Shown here piece after piece: positions 20,315 through 30,862 of a stretch of DNA of 52,388 bases (position 1 is its first letter; the number at the start of each line of letters is the position of its first letter). Location of the stretch: NCBI GenBank assembly GCA_902779765.1, contig CACZCQ010000012.1, forward strand, positions 1 through 52,388. The letters are read 5' to 3'. The stretch is from an uncultured Bacteroidia bacterium. GTDB taxonomy: Bacteria; Bacteroidota; Bacteroidia; Bacteroidales; UBA932. Below the pieces are notes generated by a model. That model saw only the letters and a list, made by a program, of their open reading frames with translations, did no database searches and was not told the DNA's origin. The position numbers and the translations under genes are program-made.

Positions 20315-21650
20315 CCTTGTCTCCTTCGATCAATTCCAGCAGCCGGTCAACCGCCTCGTTCTCGGGTATGTGCCTCAGCATCGGAGTCCTGCCTTTGTAG
20401 ATCGAAACCTTCCCGTTACCTTCACCAACATATCCCCAGTCTGCGTCGGCCATTTCACCAGGGCCGTTGACGATGCATCCCATTACGGCAATGACGGTAT
20501 CCTTGAGATGCGAGGTCCTGGATTTGACCTCTTCAAGGGCGGCCTGGATATTGTACATCGTCCTGCCGCAGCCTGGGCAGGCTATATATTCCGGCCTGTA
20601 GAACCTCCGGCGCGTCGCCTGCATCAGTTCGTCCACAAGGTATGCTCCTTTGCCGGATTCTTCCAGGGAGACCGTCCTGCCGCCGTCGTCGACATAGTCC
20701 CCGGTCAGGACCAGGTTGTCCAGGTCCTTGTCCATCAGCCTCTTCCCGAAATCGCACGACACATCGAAAAGCAGTGTCTCATAGGATGGGGAATGGTAGT
20801 TCGCAACCGCATCCCTGCCGGTAATCGACAAAGATGTCAACGAGGATACGATTTCCCTCCCATAGCGGGCCGCCAGGTATCTTGCGGCCGGGAGCTCGGC
20901 TTCCGGATCTTCGGTCAGGGAAACCCTGACAGTGTCTCCAATCCCTTCTGAAAGGAGGGTCGATATGCCCACGCAAGACTTCATCCTTCCGCTGTCACCA
21001 TTGCCGGCCTCCGTCACCCCAAGATGCATGGGGAACACATGGCCTTCTTCCTGCATGGCTTTCGCAAGCCGGCGGTATGCATCCACCATTACGATGGTGT
21101 TGCTGGATTTCAGCGAAACGACCACATTGAAGAATCCCTGGTCTACACACATTCCAAGCCATTCCATTGCAGCCTTGGCCATCGCCTCCGGTGTATTGCC
21201 GTAAAGGTTTGTGATATAGTCTCCAAGGGAACCGTGGTTGACTCCTACACGGATCGCGGTATCATGTTCCTTGCAGACGGACAGAAGCCTGGCAAACTGT
21301 CTCCTGGCCTCATCGTGGTCCTTGTGGAAATTGCCCGGATTGATACGCACCTTCTCGACGAAAGGAGCTACCGATATGGCGGTCTGTGAGGAAAAGTGTA
21401 TATCGGCCACAATCGGAGTAGTGACACCGGCTGCACGCAGTTTTTCCTTGATCAGCCGTACGGACCCGACATCGTTCTGTCCCGGGACAGTTATCCTTAT
21501 CATCTGCGCCCCGGCATCCCTGAGGCGTATACATTGTGCAACCGTTGCCTCCACGTCAGACGTATGGGTGTTGCACATCGTCTGTACCACTATCGGATTG
21601 CCTCCTCCGATGAGGACGTCACCGGCCCTGGCTGTCAGTGTCTGCATCAT
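20307..21650 (-). CDS. ispG: 4-hydroxy-3-methylbut-2-enyl diphosphate synthase with a shortened insert
   Basis: IspG catalyses the penultimate step of the MEP isoprenoid pathway, turning MEcPP into HMBPP with a [4Fe-4S] cluster. The TIM barrel (about 1-255) has IGGGNPIVVQTMCNT, VADIHF, VRINPGN, VGVNHGSLG and a GVTEAG segment. The cluster domain (353-447) has CPGCGRT (C358, C361) and GCIVNGPGE (C392, E399). Between them are about 110 residues where E. coli IspG has about 34 and the Bacteroides/plant type has a whole extra domain. The total of 447 aa is intermediate between 372 and the usual 600 or more. The start overlaps the end of the upstream barrel-protein gene by 32 nt; the barrel motif near residue 12 requires this start. 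Confidence 0.95.
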   Translation of the reverse strand: MMQTLTARAGDVLIGGGNPIVVQTMCNTHTSDVEATVAQCIRLRDAGAQMIRITVPGQNDVGSVRLIKEKLRAAGVTTPIVADIHFSSQTAISVAPFVEKVRINPGNFHKDHDEARRQFARLLSVCKEHDTAIRVGVNHGSLGDYITNLYGNTPEAMAKAAMEWLGMCVDQGFFNVVVSLKSSNTIVMVDAYRRLAKAMQEEGHVFPMHLGVTEAGNGDSGRMKSCVGISTLLSEGIGDTVRVSLTEDPEAELPAARYLAARYGREIVSSLTSLSITGRDAVANYHSPSYETLLFDVSCDFGKRLMDKDLDNLVLTGDYVDDGGRTVSLEESGKGAYLVDELMQATRRRFYRPEYIACPGCGRTMYNIQAALEEVKSRTSHLKDTVIAVMGCIVNGPGEMADADWGYVGEGNGKVSIYKGRTPMLRHIPENEAVDRLLELIEGDKAI

Positions 21651-22434
21651 TTTTCGGATGATAGATTTGTTCGTAAGCCTCCCTCCTGATCTGCCCCCTT
21701 GTCTTGCCGCTGCGCTTGGTCAACTGGAAATAAAGCCCGGCAGTGGCCATGAAATCAAGCGGATATGCGAAACGGTAGAAATCCTTGCTGACATAGTCCG
21801 GATCGTACAAGGTTCCCCACGCATACCGTACACCGGCGTTGACGTGGAATTCAACCGGATCGAATACGATTCCGAATCCGAGGCCTCCGGTGATACCATA
21901 GTCATAACGGCGGTCCCATTCCATGAAGGAATAACGGTCCTCCTCCCTGACACGGTCTCCGATCCTCTCGATGCCAAGGCGGTAGGCACCGTATATTCCA
22001 AGGTCGGCCATGACCTTGAAATGGAGGCCGTCAGAATGGAAATGAGCCATCATGGGGACTTCTACGATATCGATGATCGCTCTCTCAGCCCCTTCGATAT
22101 TTGGAGTGACGCCCGTTTCCTTGTTCGCCTTGAACTTATAACCTTCGTGGCCGTATCTGGCACCTAACTTAAGTCCGAAGTTCGGGCTGCCGTCGAAGAG
22201 TTTACCGTATTTCAGAATGAATACCCCGAAGGTGTTCGGGATGAAGAAATTCGTCTGGGTCCTGGAGGGATTGAACTGCATCCTGCTCACCGAGGCGCCG
22301 TATTCGATTCCAACCAAGGTGTAGTCGTTGATCGAGAAGGCCTTCTTGAGGGAATCCTTGATACTGTCCTGGGCGGACAGGCTGGTCGCCGCGGCCAGGA
22401 ACAGGCAGACTGCCAGTGATATGATCTTTCTCAT
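21619..22434 (-). CDS. Outer-membrane beta-barrel protein (PorT/OMP_b-brl-like)
   Basis: A 271-residue protein. The frame is open to 22512, but the ATG at 22434 (MRKIISLAVCLFLAAATSLS) gives a clean signal peptide cleaved after SAQ, and the upstream part would overlap the preceding gene. The rest alternates short aromatic/hydrophobic strands and turns (VGIEYGASVSR, FGLKLGARYG, FKVMADLGIYGAYRLG, FHVNAGVRYAWG, ATAGLYFQL), as in eight- to ten-stranded barrels. After the last strand comes a charged tail of about 30 residues, so it does not end in the usual terminal aromatic. Family assignment is general; the specific function is unknown. It lies 13 nt downstream of the Ig-fold lipoprotein gene. 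Confidence 0.75.
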   Translation of the reverse strand: MRKIISLAVCLFLAAATSLSAQDSIKDSLKKAFSINDYTLVGIEYGASVSRMQFNPSRTQTNFFIPNTFGVFILKYGKLFDGSPNFGLKLGARYGHEGYKFKANKETGVTPNIEGAERAIIDIVEVPMMAHFHSDGLHFKVMADLGIYGAYRLGIERIGDRVREEDRYSFMEWDRRYDYGITGGLGFGIVFDPVEFHVNAGVRYAWGTLYDPDYVSKDFYRFAYPLDFMATAGLYFQLTKRSGKTRGQIRREAYEQIYHPKNDADTDSQGR

Positions 22435-22447
22435 TCTTCTTCCTCCG

Positions 22448-24241
22448 TCATTGCTTGATGAACGTCCCGATGTCAAGGTCCTGTATAATCTCGCTCCTTT
22501 CGGGGATGTCAAAGGTCTCGGAATCGTTGGTCCTCAGGAATTTGACCTGTTCGGGCTGCTTGTGCTTGAGCAGGTTCCCGGAATCCACGATTCCGTTCCG
22601 GTTGGCGTCCTCGGTTATCCTGATGCAGTATTTCCCTTTCTTGAGATAGGGGAACAGCAGCGACCTGTCGGAATCTATGACATAACTCCTGAGGGTCTTT
22701 TTCTTGGTCTCGTCCAGCATCTCGATGATGTACTTCTGGGAAACCCCGGTGACGTTCAGGGTGAAGCTGCTCAGATCCTCTCCCTTCGGAAGCGACAGCT
22801 TGATCTGCGTACTGTCGTTCCAATGGCCGTTGATGTCGCGGAAAGACCTCTGGGGAACCTTGAAGACATATTCAAAGCCCTCCATGATCTTGCATCCCGG
22901 GGTGATTATGTATTTACGGAGATTGAGGGTGTCCCTTTCGATGGAGAACTTCTCGACCTGTTCCTGCTGCCTTGGATTGATCGACTTGAACAGGAGTGTG
23001 TCGAAATCGCCGAGGAAAGGAGGATCGTTGAACAGCAACGCTATTCCATCCTGCTCGAATGTCTCAGGCTGGGCCTGAAGGGTAAGGGCACAGACGGTGT
23101 CCTTGTGCTCCACCTTCCTGCGCTCCCTGCCTTTGGGCCTGTTCTCATCGACCAGGTGAAGGACCTCCGACGTCGGATAGAGAACCCCGACCGAATCTGT
23201 CTTCCAGTAATGGACATGGAGGTGTAAGGTATCGGGCATCCTGCGGGAATCGTTGATCCAAAGCAGAAGGCTGTCCTGCTGGATGTTGAATTCGGTTATG
23301 ACCTTATCCATCGGGAATCCCCTGAACCAAAGAGAGTCGATCCTGGCCTCCGGGGCCATGAAGGTTATGTATGCAGAGCGGTCGCCTGTCCTCTTCTTGT
23401 TCATCAGCATCTGCTTCGAAGGCTTCTCCCTGAATACTTTCAGGTTGATGTCCGACTTCCTGGCAAGGCAGTGGACCGTATCCTTCATATCGTATTTCTG
23501 AAGTTCGGGATCATCCTCGGAAACTACGCGGAACGGCTTCACAAGGGTGTCGATGAATGCGATCCTGTCCTCGTCTGGATCATACATGTTGTTATTGTTC
23601 GCATCGACAAGGGCATATGCACGATACAGGGTATCCCTGATGTTACGGAGAGAGAAATACCCCCATTCATCCGTCTTGACGGAAGCGACCGGGCGCTGGA
23701 GGAACACAGCCGAATCCCTGTGGTCCTTGTACAGCAGAACAGTGGCGCCCTTGATGGGTTTCAGGTCGTTGCAGTCATAAACCGTTCCTGTGATGTACAT
23801 GGAATCGACAGTCTCTCCGGTGGAGAACCATGTCGTGAAACCCGGGAACATATTGCCCTCGTTGTTGTCGGCGACTGCTCCGGTCAGGTCCAGCGTATAT
23901 GTCATGTCCGGGAGAAGCTCCTCCTCGAAATAAACGACGATGCTCTTGCCCTTTATCTTGTATTTTGGGGACTTCTTCTGGGGAGGTGACAGGTATATGC
24001 CCTTCGGGTCTTTCACGACCACGTATTCGTTGAATGTGAAGGTGACCTGCGTCCCTTTGACGGACACATTGGTGGAACCGGGAGTGGGGGAGACCTTGAC
24101 TATCCTGGGAGGTATCGTATCCTTCAGGCCACCGGTAGGAGCCTGGGTAGTATTCGCGCAGGAATGCGAGAATATGGTGATCCCCATCACGATAACCACC
24201 GGGATCAGGGGGAAGTATCTTTTCAAAAAACTTTTGAGCAT
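22448..24241 (-). CDS. Ig-like (Big_5/SbsA-type) domain lipoprotein
   Basis: A 597-residue predicted lipoprotein. A hydrophobic N-terminus ends in a lipobox-like SHSC at about residue 29. It is followed by an Ig-like domain (about 40-145) with the Big_5 features PPRIVKVSPTPGSTNV, VTFTFNEYV and LPDMTYTLDL. Next is a carboxypeptidase-regulatory-like segment (about 150-215, ITGTVYDCNDLKPIKGATV and WGYFSLRNI) and a long beta-rich region. The ending YCIRITEDANRNGIVDSGNL resembles other members of this Bacteroidota family. Such proteins are common and uncharacterised; I do not assign a function. It sits between the RelA/SpoT gene (26 nt) and the barrel-protein gene (13 nt), suggesting one transcript and possibly a shared envelope role. 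Confidence 0.8.
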   Translation of the reverse strand: MLKSFLKRYFPLIPVVIVMGITIFSHSCANTTQAPTGGLKDTIPPRIVKVSPTPGSTNVSVKGTQVTFTFNEYVVVKDPKGIYLSPPQKKSPKYKIKGKSIVVYFEEELLPDMTYTLDLTGAVADNNEGNMFPGFTTWFSTGETVDSMYITGTVYDCNDLKPIKGATVLLYKDHRDSAVFLQRPVASVKTDEWGYFSLRNIRDTLYRAYALVDANNNNMYDPDEDRIAFIDTLVKPFRVVSEDDPELQKYDMKDTVHCLARKSDINLKVFREKPSKQMLMNKKRTGDRSAYITFMAPEARIDSLWFRGFPMDKVITEFNIQQDSLLLWINDSRRMPDTLHLHVHYWKTDSVGVLYPTSEVLHLVDENRPKGRERRKVEHKDTVCALTLQAQPETFEQDGIALLFNDPPFLGDFDTLLFKSINPRQQEQVEKFSIERDTLNLRKYIITPGCKIMEGFEYVFKVPQRSFRDINGHWNDSTQIKLSLPKGEDLSSFTLNVTGVSQKYIIEMLDETKKKTLRSYVIDSDRSLLFPYLKKGKYCIRITEDANRNGIVDSGNLLKHKQPEQVKFLRTNDSETFDIPERSEIIQDLDIGTFIKQ

Positions 24242-24267
24242 ATCCGGCTTTCTATCAAAAATCAGGC

Positions 24268-26505
24268 TCAGAGTTCGGATCTCACGACATTCTGGATGCC
24301 GTCGATCGAGTTGAGCTTGCGTATCATCCTGTCCAGGGCGCTCCTGTCATGGACGTAAAGGTCGATGTATCCTTCGAATATTCCTTCTTCAGTGCTGAGG
24401 TAAACCTTCCTCATATTGACTCCCATGACAAGGGAAATATACCTGGAAATTTCATTCAGGAGGCCTACACGGTCGATACCCTTGATCGATATCCTGGCCA
24501 GGGAAGCCTTCCTTTCGGTATCCGTCTCCCACTGGGGGACCACCACCCAGTCTCCATGCTTGGAAGCGATGCTGTCCGCCACCGGACATGACTTCTTGTG
24601 CACAGTGACCTTGCCGTCAGGGGTCTTGATCCCGATTACCGCGTCACCGGGAATGGGCCGGCAGCAGGAGGCGATGACATATTCGGCCTTGTCCTTGGCC
24701 TGCTGGTTCTGATCCTTCCTCCTGGTGAATATGGAGAACGGCCAGGAAAGACCCTTTGCGGAGGTGACGGGTACAGTCGAAGAGAGATGCTCGCCGACTG
24801 TGTCCGGTTTCACCAATCCGAGACCGATCCTGAAATACAGTTCCTCGACGTTCCGACCGGGTATTCCATAACGGTTGGCAAGAAGGCCTACCGCATCATT
24901 GTCCATCCTGTAGCCCAGCGCATCGAACTGGGCGGCCAGGGCTTTCCTGCCGACTTCCACATATTCCTTCTTGTAGCCCTTGAAGAAATCTATCACCACG
25001 TTCCTGGCGTGCCTGGTCTGAAGGAACTGCAGCCATTCGCGCTTGGGCTGCTCGTTCTCGGCAGTTATTATCTCGACCTGGTCGCCGGTCTTGAGTACAT
25101 GTGACAGGGGGACAAGCCTCATGTTCACCTTCGCGGCTATCGCCTTGTTGCCGATCTCTGTATGGATGCCATAAGCGAAATCAAGGGCTGTCGCTCCCTT
25201 CTGGATAGATTTCTGTTCGCCCTTTGGGGTGAAGACAGTAATCTCGCTACTGGTCAGGTCGTTATGGATAATGTCGAGCAGTTCGAGGGCATTGACATCA
25301 GGACTTACGAGGATTTCCTTGACCTTGGCAAGCCATTTGTCCATCTCGCTGTCGTTCTCGCTGATGTAGCCTTCCTGCTTGTATGCCCAGTGAGCGGCGA
25401 TTCCCTTTTCGGCGATATCGTCCATCCTCTTGGAGCGGATCTGGACTTCTATCCATATTCCCTTGTCGCTCATCAAGGTGCAGTGCAGCGCCTCGTAACC
25501 GTTGCTCTTGGGGTGCTTCACCCAGTCGCGGACCCTGTCTGGCTTGTATCGGTATATTCCGGTGATAATCGAGAATATATGATAGCACTGGTCCCTCTCG
25601 CTTTCCTTCACGGATGAATCAGGCGTGAAGACGATCCTCAGGGCATAGAGGTCATATACCTGCTCGAACGGGATGTTCTTCGTCTGCATCTTGTGCCAGA
25701 TCGAGTAAGGGGTCTTGACCCGCTTCTTGACGATAAAGTCGAAACCGGCCTCCGTCAGAGCCTTGTTGATAGGGTCGATGAACTCGTCGATCTGTTTCTC
25801 CTGTCCGGCTATGTTCTTGTCCACAAGTCCGGAAATCTCCTTGAATGCATCCGGTTCCTTGTAACGCAGCCAGATATTCTCCATCTCGGACTTGATCTCA
25901 TACAATCCGAGCCGGTGGGCGAGGGGAATGAATATGAACATCGTCTCGCTGAGGATCTTGTCCCTCTTGAACTCCGGCATGGAATCGATCGTCCTGCAGT
26001 TGTGCAGACGGTCCGCGAGCTTGATGAGGACAACACGTACGTCATCGTTGAGCGTGAGGAGGATTCTCTTGAAATTCTCCGCCTGAAGGCTCTCTGAATA
26101 TACGTCCACAGACCTCTTGGCCCTGTCCTCGTTGTCGAGTACGATCTTGATCTTGGTAAGACCGTCCACGAGGCGTGCGATCTTGTCACCGAAGAGATTG
26201 CGGATATCGTCCACAGTGTAGTCGGTATCCTCCACGACGTCGTGTAGAAGTGCGGCCGCTATCGACTTGTATCCAAGGCCGATGTCACTGACGACGATCT
26301 TGGCCACTTCGATGGGGTGCATGATATATGGATCGCCCGAACGCCTGCGGACGTTCTTATGGGCTTCGTTTGCGAAGTCGAATGCTTTCTGGACGACATC
26401 GAGTTCCTCCTGGTTGGCACAGCGTTTCACAGCCGCTTCCTTCAGCTGGGAATAGCTCTCGCTGATCATTTGGTAATCCTTGTCGTTGAATTTGGAGATA
26501 CTCAT
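24268..26505 (-). CDS. rsh: Bifunctional (p)ppGpp synthetase/hydrolase, RelA/SpoT family
   Basis: Long RSH proteins make and degrade the alarmone (p)ppGpp. The frame is open to 27039, but the ATG at 26505 (MSISKFNDKDYQMISESY) gives the family start, 745 aa; upstream sequence belongs to the yihY-like gene in another frame. Domains: HD hydrolase (about 40-200) with H63 and an intact HD pair in LLHDVVEDT, so hydrolase activity is expected; synthetase (about 245-380) with KRVKTPYSIWHKM and YDLYALRIVF; TGS (about 405-465, ITVFTPKGE); and a C-terminal ACT domain (about 670-745). The start overlaps the yihY-like stop (ATGA type). Confidence 0.96.
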   Translation of the reverse strand: MSISKFNDKDYQMISESYSQLKEAAVKRCANQEELDVVQKAFDFANEAHKNVRRRSGDPYIMHPIEVAKIVVSDIGLGYKSIAAALLHDVVEDTDYTVDDIRNLFGDKIARLVDGLTKIKIVLDNEDRAKRSVDVYSESLQAENFKRILLTLNDDVRVVLIKLADRLHNCRTIDSMPEFKRDKILSETMFIFIPLAHRLGLYEIKSEMENIWLRYKEPDAFKEISGLVDKNIAGQEKQIDEFIDPINKALTEAGFDFIVKKRVKTPYSIWHKMQTKNIPFEQVYDLYALRIVFTPDSSVKESERDQCYHIFSIITGIYRYKPDRVRDWVKHPKSNGYEALHCTLMSDKGIWIEVQIRSKRMDDIAEKGIAAHWAYKQEGYISENDSEMDKWLAKVKEILVSPDVNALELLDIIHNDLTSSEITVFTPKGEQKSIQKGATALDFAYGIHTEIGNKAIAAKVNMRLVPLSHVLKTGDQVEIITAENEQPKREWLQFLQTRHARNVVIDFFKGYKKEYVEVGRKALAAQFDALGYRMDNDAVGLLANRYGIPGRNVEELYFRIGLGLVKPDTVGEHLSSTVPVTSAKGLSWPFSIFTRRKDQNQQAKDKAEYVIASCCRPIPGDAVIGIKTPDGKVTVHKKSCPVADSIASKHGDWVVVPQWETDTERKASLARISIKGIDRVGLLNEISRYISLVMGVNMRKVYLSTEEGIFEGYIDLYVHDRSALDRMIRKLNSIDGIQNVVRSEL

Positions 26506-27461
26506 GATTCTGCTGCTCTTTCGCGATCCTTCTGTTCGACAGTCTGGAATGAATATGAGAACTGCGCTCCGTAGAGGATTATCAGCCACCCGAACCTCAG
26601 CCACATCATGAACAGGGGCAGGGCGGCGACGGCTCCATAGACCGCGTTGATATTTGTAACCAGGACCTGGGTCTCGAGGTAAAGGTATTGGAGAATGGTG
26701 AATGCAATGCCGGCCCAGAGAGCCGCTTTCAATGCATGACGGTATTCCACATGTATTGCCGGGATGAACTTGTACATCGCGGACAGGGTCATGACCGCGA
26801 CACCGCCGAAGATCACCCAGCCCAGCAGGGAAGTGACCTTGTCGGTGATACCGATACTGTTTGGAATAAGGTCGAGGACATGGGTATAGACCACGGTCCC
26901 GGCAAAGAATATAAGTACGATGAACGGGATCAGAATCATGATTATGATGTCGATCCCGTAGCTCTTCAGTGCCTTCCTCCTGGGCTTCCTGACATGCCAG
27001 ACGTTGTTGAATACCTTCTCGACGCGGTTCATCATCCAAATAACCAGCCAGACGAAGGACAGGGCGGTGATCAAACCGAACACTCCGGATTTCGATGCGC
27101 TGATTATGTTGGATGCGCTGGCCATCAAGGTATCTATGACAGTCTGGTTGATATCGGCCGAATACAGGGCGTCGCGTAGGACGTTCTCCAGTCCGAATCC
27201 GCTGGTGATAGCGAAGGATACGGCGACCAGCGGCACAGCAGCCATCGTGCAGAAATAGCTGAGGGCGACGGATTGGAAACCGATCTTCTCGCTGGCGAAA
27301 TTATGCATCGCGTCGATTATGACCTTGATGTCCCTTATAAGCCTCGCCTTGGCCTTGGAGAACTCGTCCAGGTTGAACTGCCAGATGTCATGTCCGAAGA
27401 ACTTCTTGGCCCATCGGACATAACTCTTGATCTTGAACGATATGTTGTCAAACCAGTCCAT
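26502..27461 (-). CDS. YihY/virulence factor BrkB family membrane protein
   Basis: A 319-residue integral membrane protein. The frame is open to 27509, but the ATG at 27461 (MDWFDNISFKIKSYVRWAKK) lies 4 nt after the ligA stop and is the likely start. About six hydrophobic segments are visible (for example ALSYFCTMAAVPLVAVSFAI, GLITALSFVWLVIWMM, IIIMILIPFIVLIFFAGTVV, LLGWVIFGGVAVMTL, ALWAGIAFTILQYLYL, LPLFMMWLRFGWLIILYGAQ). The family was once called ribonuclease BN by mistake. Its true function is unsettled; a transport or lipid-related role has been suggested. It overlaps the RelA/SpoT start by 4 nt and appears co-transcribed with ligA. Confidence 0.9.
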   Translation of the reverse strand: MDWFDNISFKIKSYVRWAKKFFGHDIWQFNLDEFSKAKARLIRDIKVIIDAMHNFASEKIGFQSVALSYFCTMAAVPLVAVSFAITSGFGLENVLRDALYSADINQTVIDTLMASASNIISASKSGVFGLITALSFVWLVIWMMNRVEKVFNNVWHVRKPRRKALKSYGIDIIIMILIPFIVLIFFAGTVVYTHVLDLIPNSIGITDKVTSLLGWVIFGGVAVMTLSAMYKFIPAIHVEYRHALKAALWAGIAFTILQYLYLETQVLVTNINAVYGAVAALPLFMMWLRFGWLIILYGAQFSYSFQTVEQKDRERAAES

Positions 27462-27465
27462 TTCC

Positions 27466-29529
<2,064 letters not shown>

Positions 29530-29533
29530 TTAA

Positions 29534-29590
29534 CTTACAAATTTAACGAAAAATAGCGATATTTTGCCGGAAATGGATTAAATTTGTAAG
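29534..29590. promoter_or_regulatory. Divergent ligA/pfp promoters in a perfect inverted repeat
   Basis: CTTACAAATTTA (29534-29545) and TAAATTTGTAAG (29579-29590) are perfect inverted 12-mers 33 nt apart. Each contains a full -7 box TAAATTTG facing away from the other. Predicted starts are near 29532 (ligA, 18-nt leader) and 29592 (phosphofructokinase, about 41-nt leader). No clear -33 box is seen for either. Confidence 0.55.
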
Positions 29591-29632
29591 CATCCAAACA
29601 GAACGAACATATTATCAATAAACCAATCAGAA

Positions 29633-30862
29633 ATGAAAGATTCAATCATCATCCTCTGCGGCGGCGGCCCCGCTCCCGGAATGAACACGGTCGTGTTCTC
29701 AGTAGCAAAGACTTTCCTCTCCAATGGTTTCAGGGTCATAGGACTCCATGGAGGTTATTCCGGACTCTTCAACAAGAACCCCCGCATCGAGGATATCGAC
29801 TTCTTCAAGGCTGACTCATATTTCAACAGGGGAGGTTCCTATCTCCAGATGAGCCGTTTCAAGCCGACTGACGATGATTTCAAGGACAACTTCAACCTCA
29901 GCCTTTTCCAGGACAACAACATCAAGCTCCTGGTTACCGTAGGCGGCGACGACACGGCTTCAACTGCCAACAGGATCGCCAAGTTCCTCGAGGCCAAGAG
30001 TTATCCCATCCGCAATATCCACGTCCCCAAGACGATCGATGACGACCTCCCTCTGCCGGACAACGCTCCTACTTTCGGATTCAACTCCGCAAAGGACGAG
30101 GGTGCACATATCGCCCGTACCGTCTATGAGGATGCCCGTACATCCGGAAACTGGCTGCTCATCTCTGCCATGGGCCGCTCGGCAGGCCACCTTGCCCTTG
30201 GAATCGGTGAGGCCACCCACTGCCCGATGACCATCATCCCCGAGATGTTCAACAAGACCACCATCTCCGTGGACAAGATCATCAAGCTCACCCTTTCCGC
30301 CATCCTCAAGAGGAAACTCATGGGTATCCCTTATGGTACTGTCGTCGTAGCGGAAGGTGTATTCCACGACCTGGATGCTGAAGACATCAAGGCTACCGGA
30401 GTCCACATGACCTATGACGAGCACGGTCATCCCGAGCTCGGCAAGATCAGCAAGGCCGTCCTCTTCAACGACATCCTCGAGAAGGAATTCAAGAAGGTCG
30501 GAATGAAGGTCAAGACCCGTCCTGTCGAGATAGGATATGATGTCCGTTGCCAGGATCCCGTCGCTTACGACCTTTCCTACTGCACGGAGCTTGCGATGGG
30601 CGTATATGAACTCTATTCCAAGGGAGAGACCGGTTGCATGGTATATGTCGACGTCAACGGCAATCCTGCTCCTCTCTACCTCAAGGATCTCCAGAATGCC
30701 GAGGGCAAGATCCCTCCGCGCCGCGTGGATATCAATGGTGGAATCGCCCGCAACTATTACGAGCACATCTGCCATTACATCACTCCCGCCGACTACGAGG
30801 CCGCCAAGGCAGTCGTACCGAACCCCGAGGAGTATGATTTCAAGAAGATCCTAAACTGGTAA
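29633..30862 (+). CDS. pfp: Phosphofructokinase, PPi-dependent type by signature
   Basis: The enzyme phosphorylates fructose 6-phosphate. The 409-residue protein has the PFK fold with GGGPAPGMN (10-18), GGDDT (104-108) and PKTIDDD (132-138). In this superfamily Asp after GGD (D107, where ATP enzymes have Gly) and Lys before TID (K133, where ATP enzymes have Gly) mark pyrophosphate users, so PPi is the likely donor and the reaction would be reversible. The usual TIDND reads TIDDD here. It is longer than E. coli PfkA (320 aa) and lacks the plant-type extension. It converges with the GH13 gene, overlapping by 12 nt. Confidence 0.9.
   Translation: MKDSIIILCGGGPAPGMNTVVFSVAKTFLSNGFRVIGLHGGYSGLFNKNPRIEDIDFFKADSYFNRGGSYLQMSRFKPTDDDFKDNFNLSLFQDNNIKLLVTVGGDDTASTANRIAKFLEAKSYPIRNIHVPKTIDDDLPLPDNAPTFGFNSAKDEGAHIARTVYEDARTSGNWLLISAMGRSAGHLALGIGEATHCPMTIIPEMFNKTTISVDKIIKLTLSAILKRKLMGIPYGTVVVAEGVFHDLDAEDIKATGVHMTYDEHGHPELGKISKAVLFNDILEKEFKKVGMKVKTRPVEIGYDVRCQDPVAYDLSYCTELAMGVYELYSKGETGCMVYVDVNGNPAPLYLKDLQNAEGKIPPRRVDINGGIARNYYEHICHYITPADYEAAKAVVPNPEEYDFKKILNW

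Noticed and set aside
26506-27039. N-terminal extension of the RelA/SpoT gene
   Set aside because: The extra 178 codons overlap the yihY-like gene in another frame and are low-complexity; the ATG at 26505 gives the family start.
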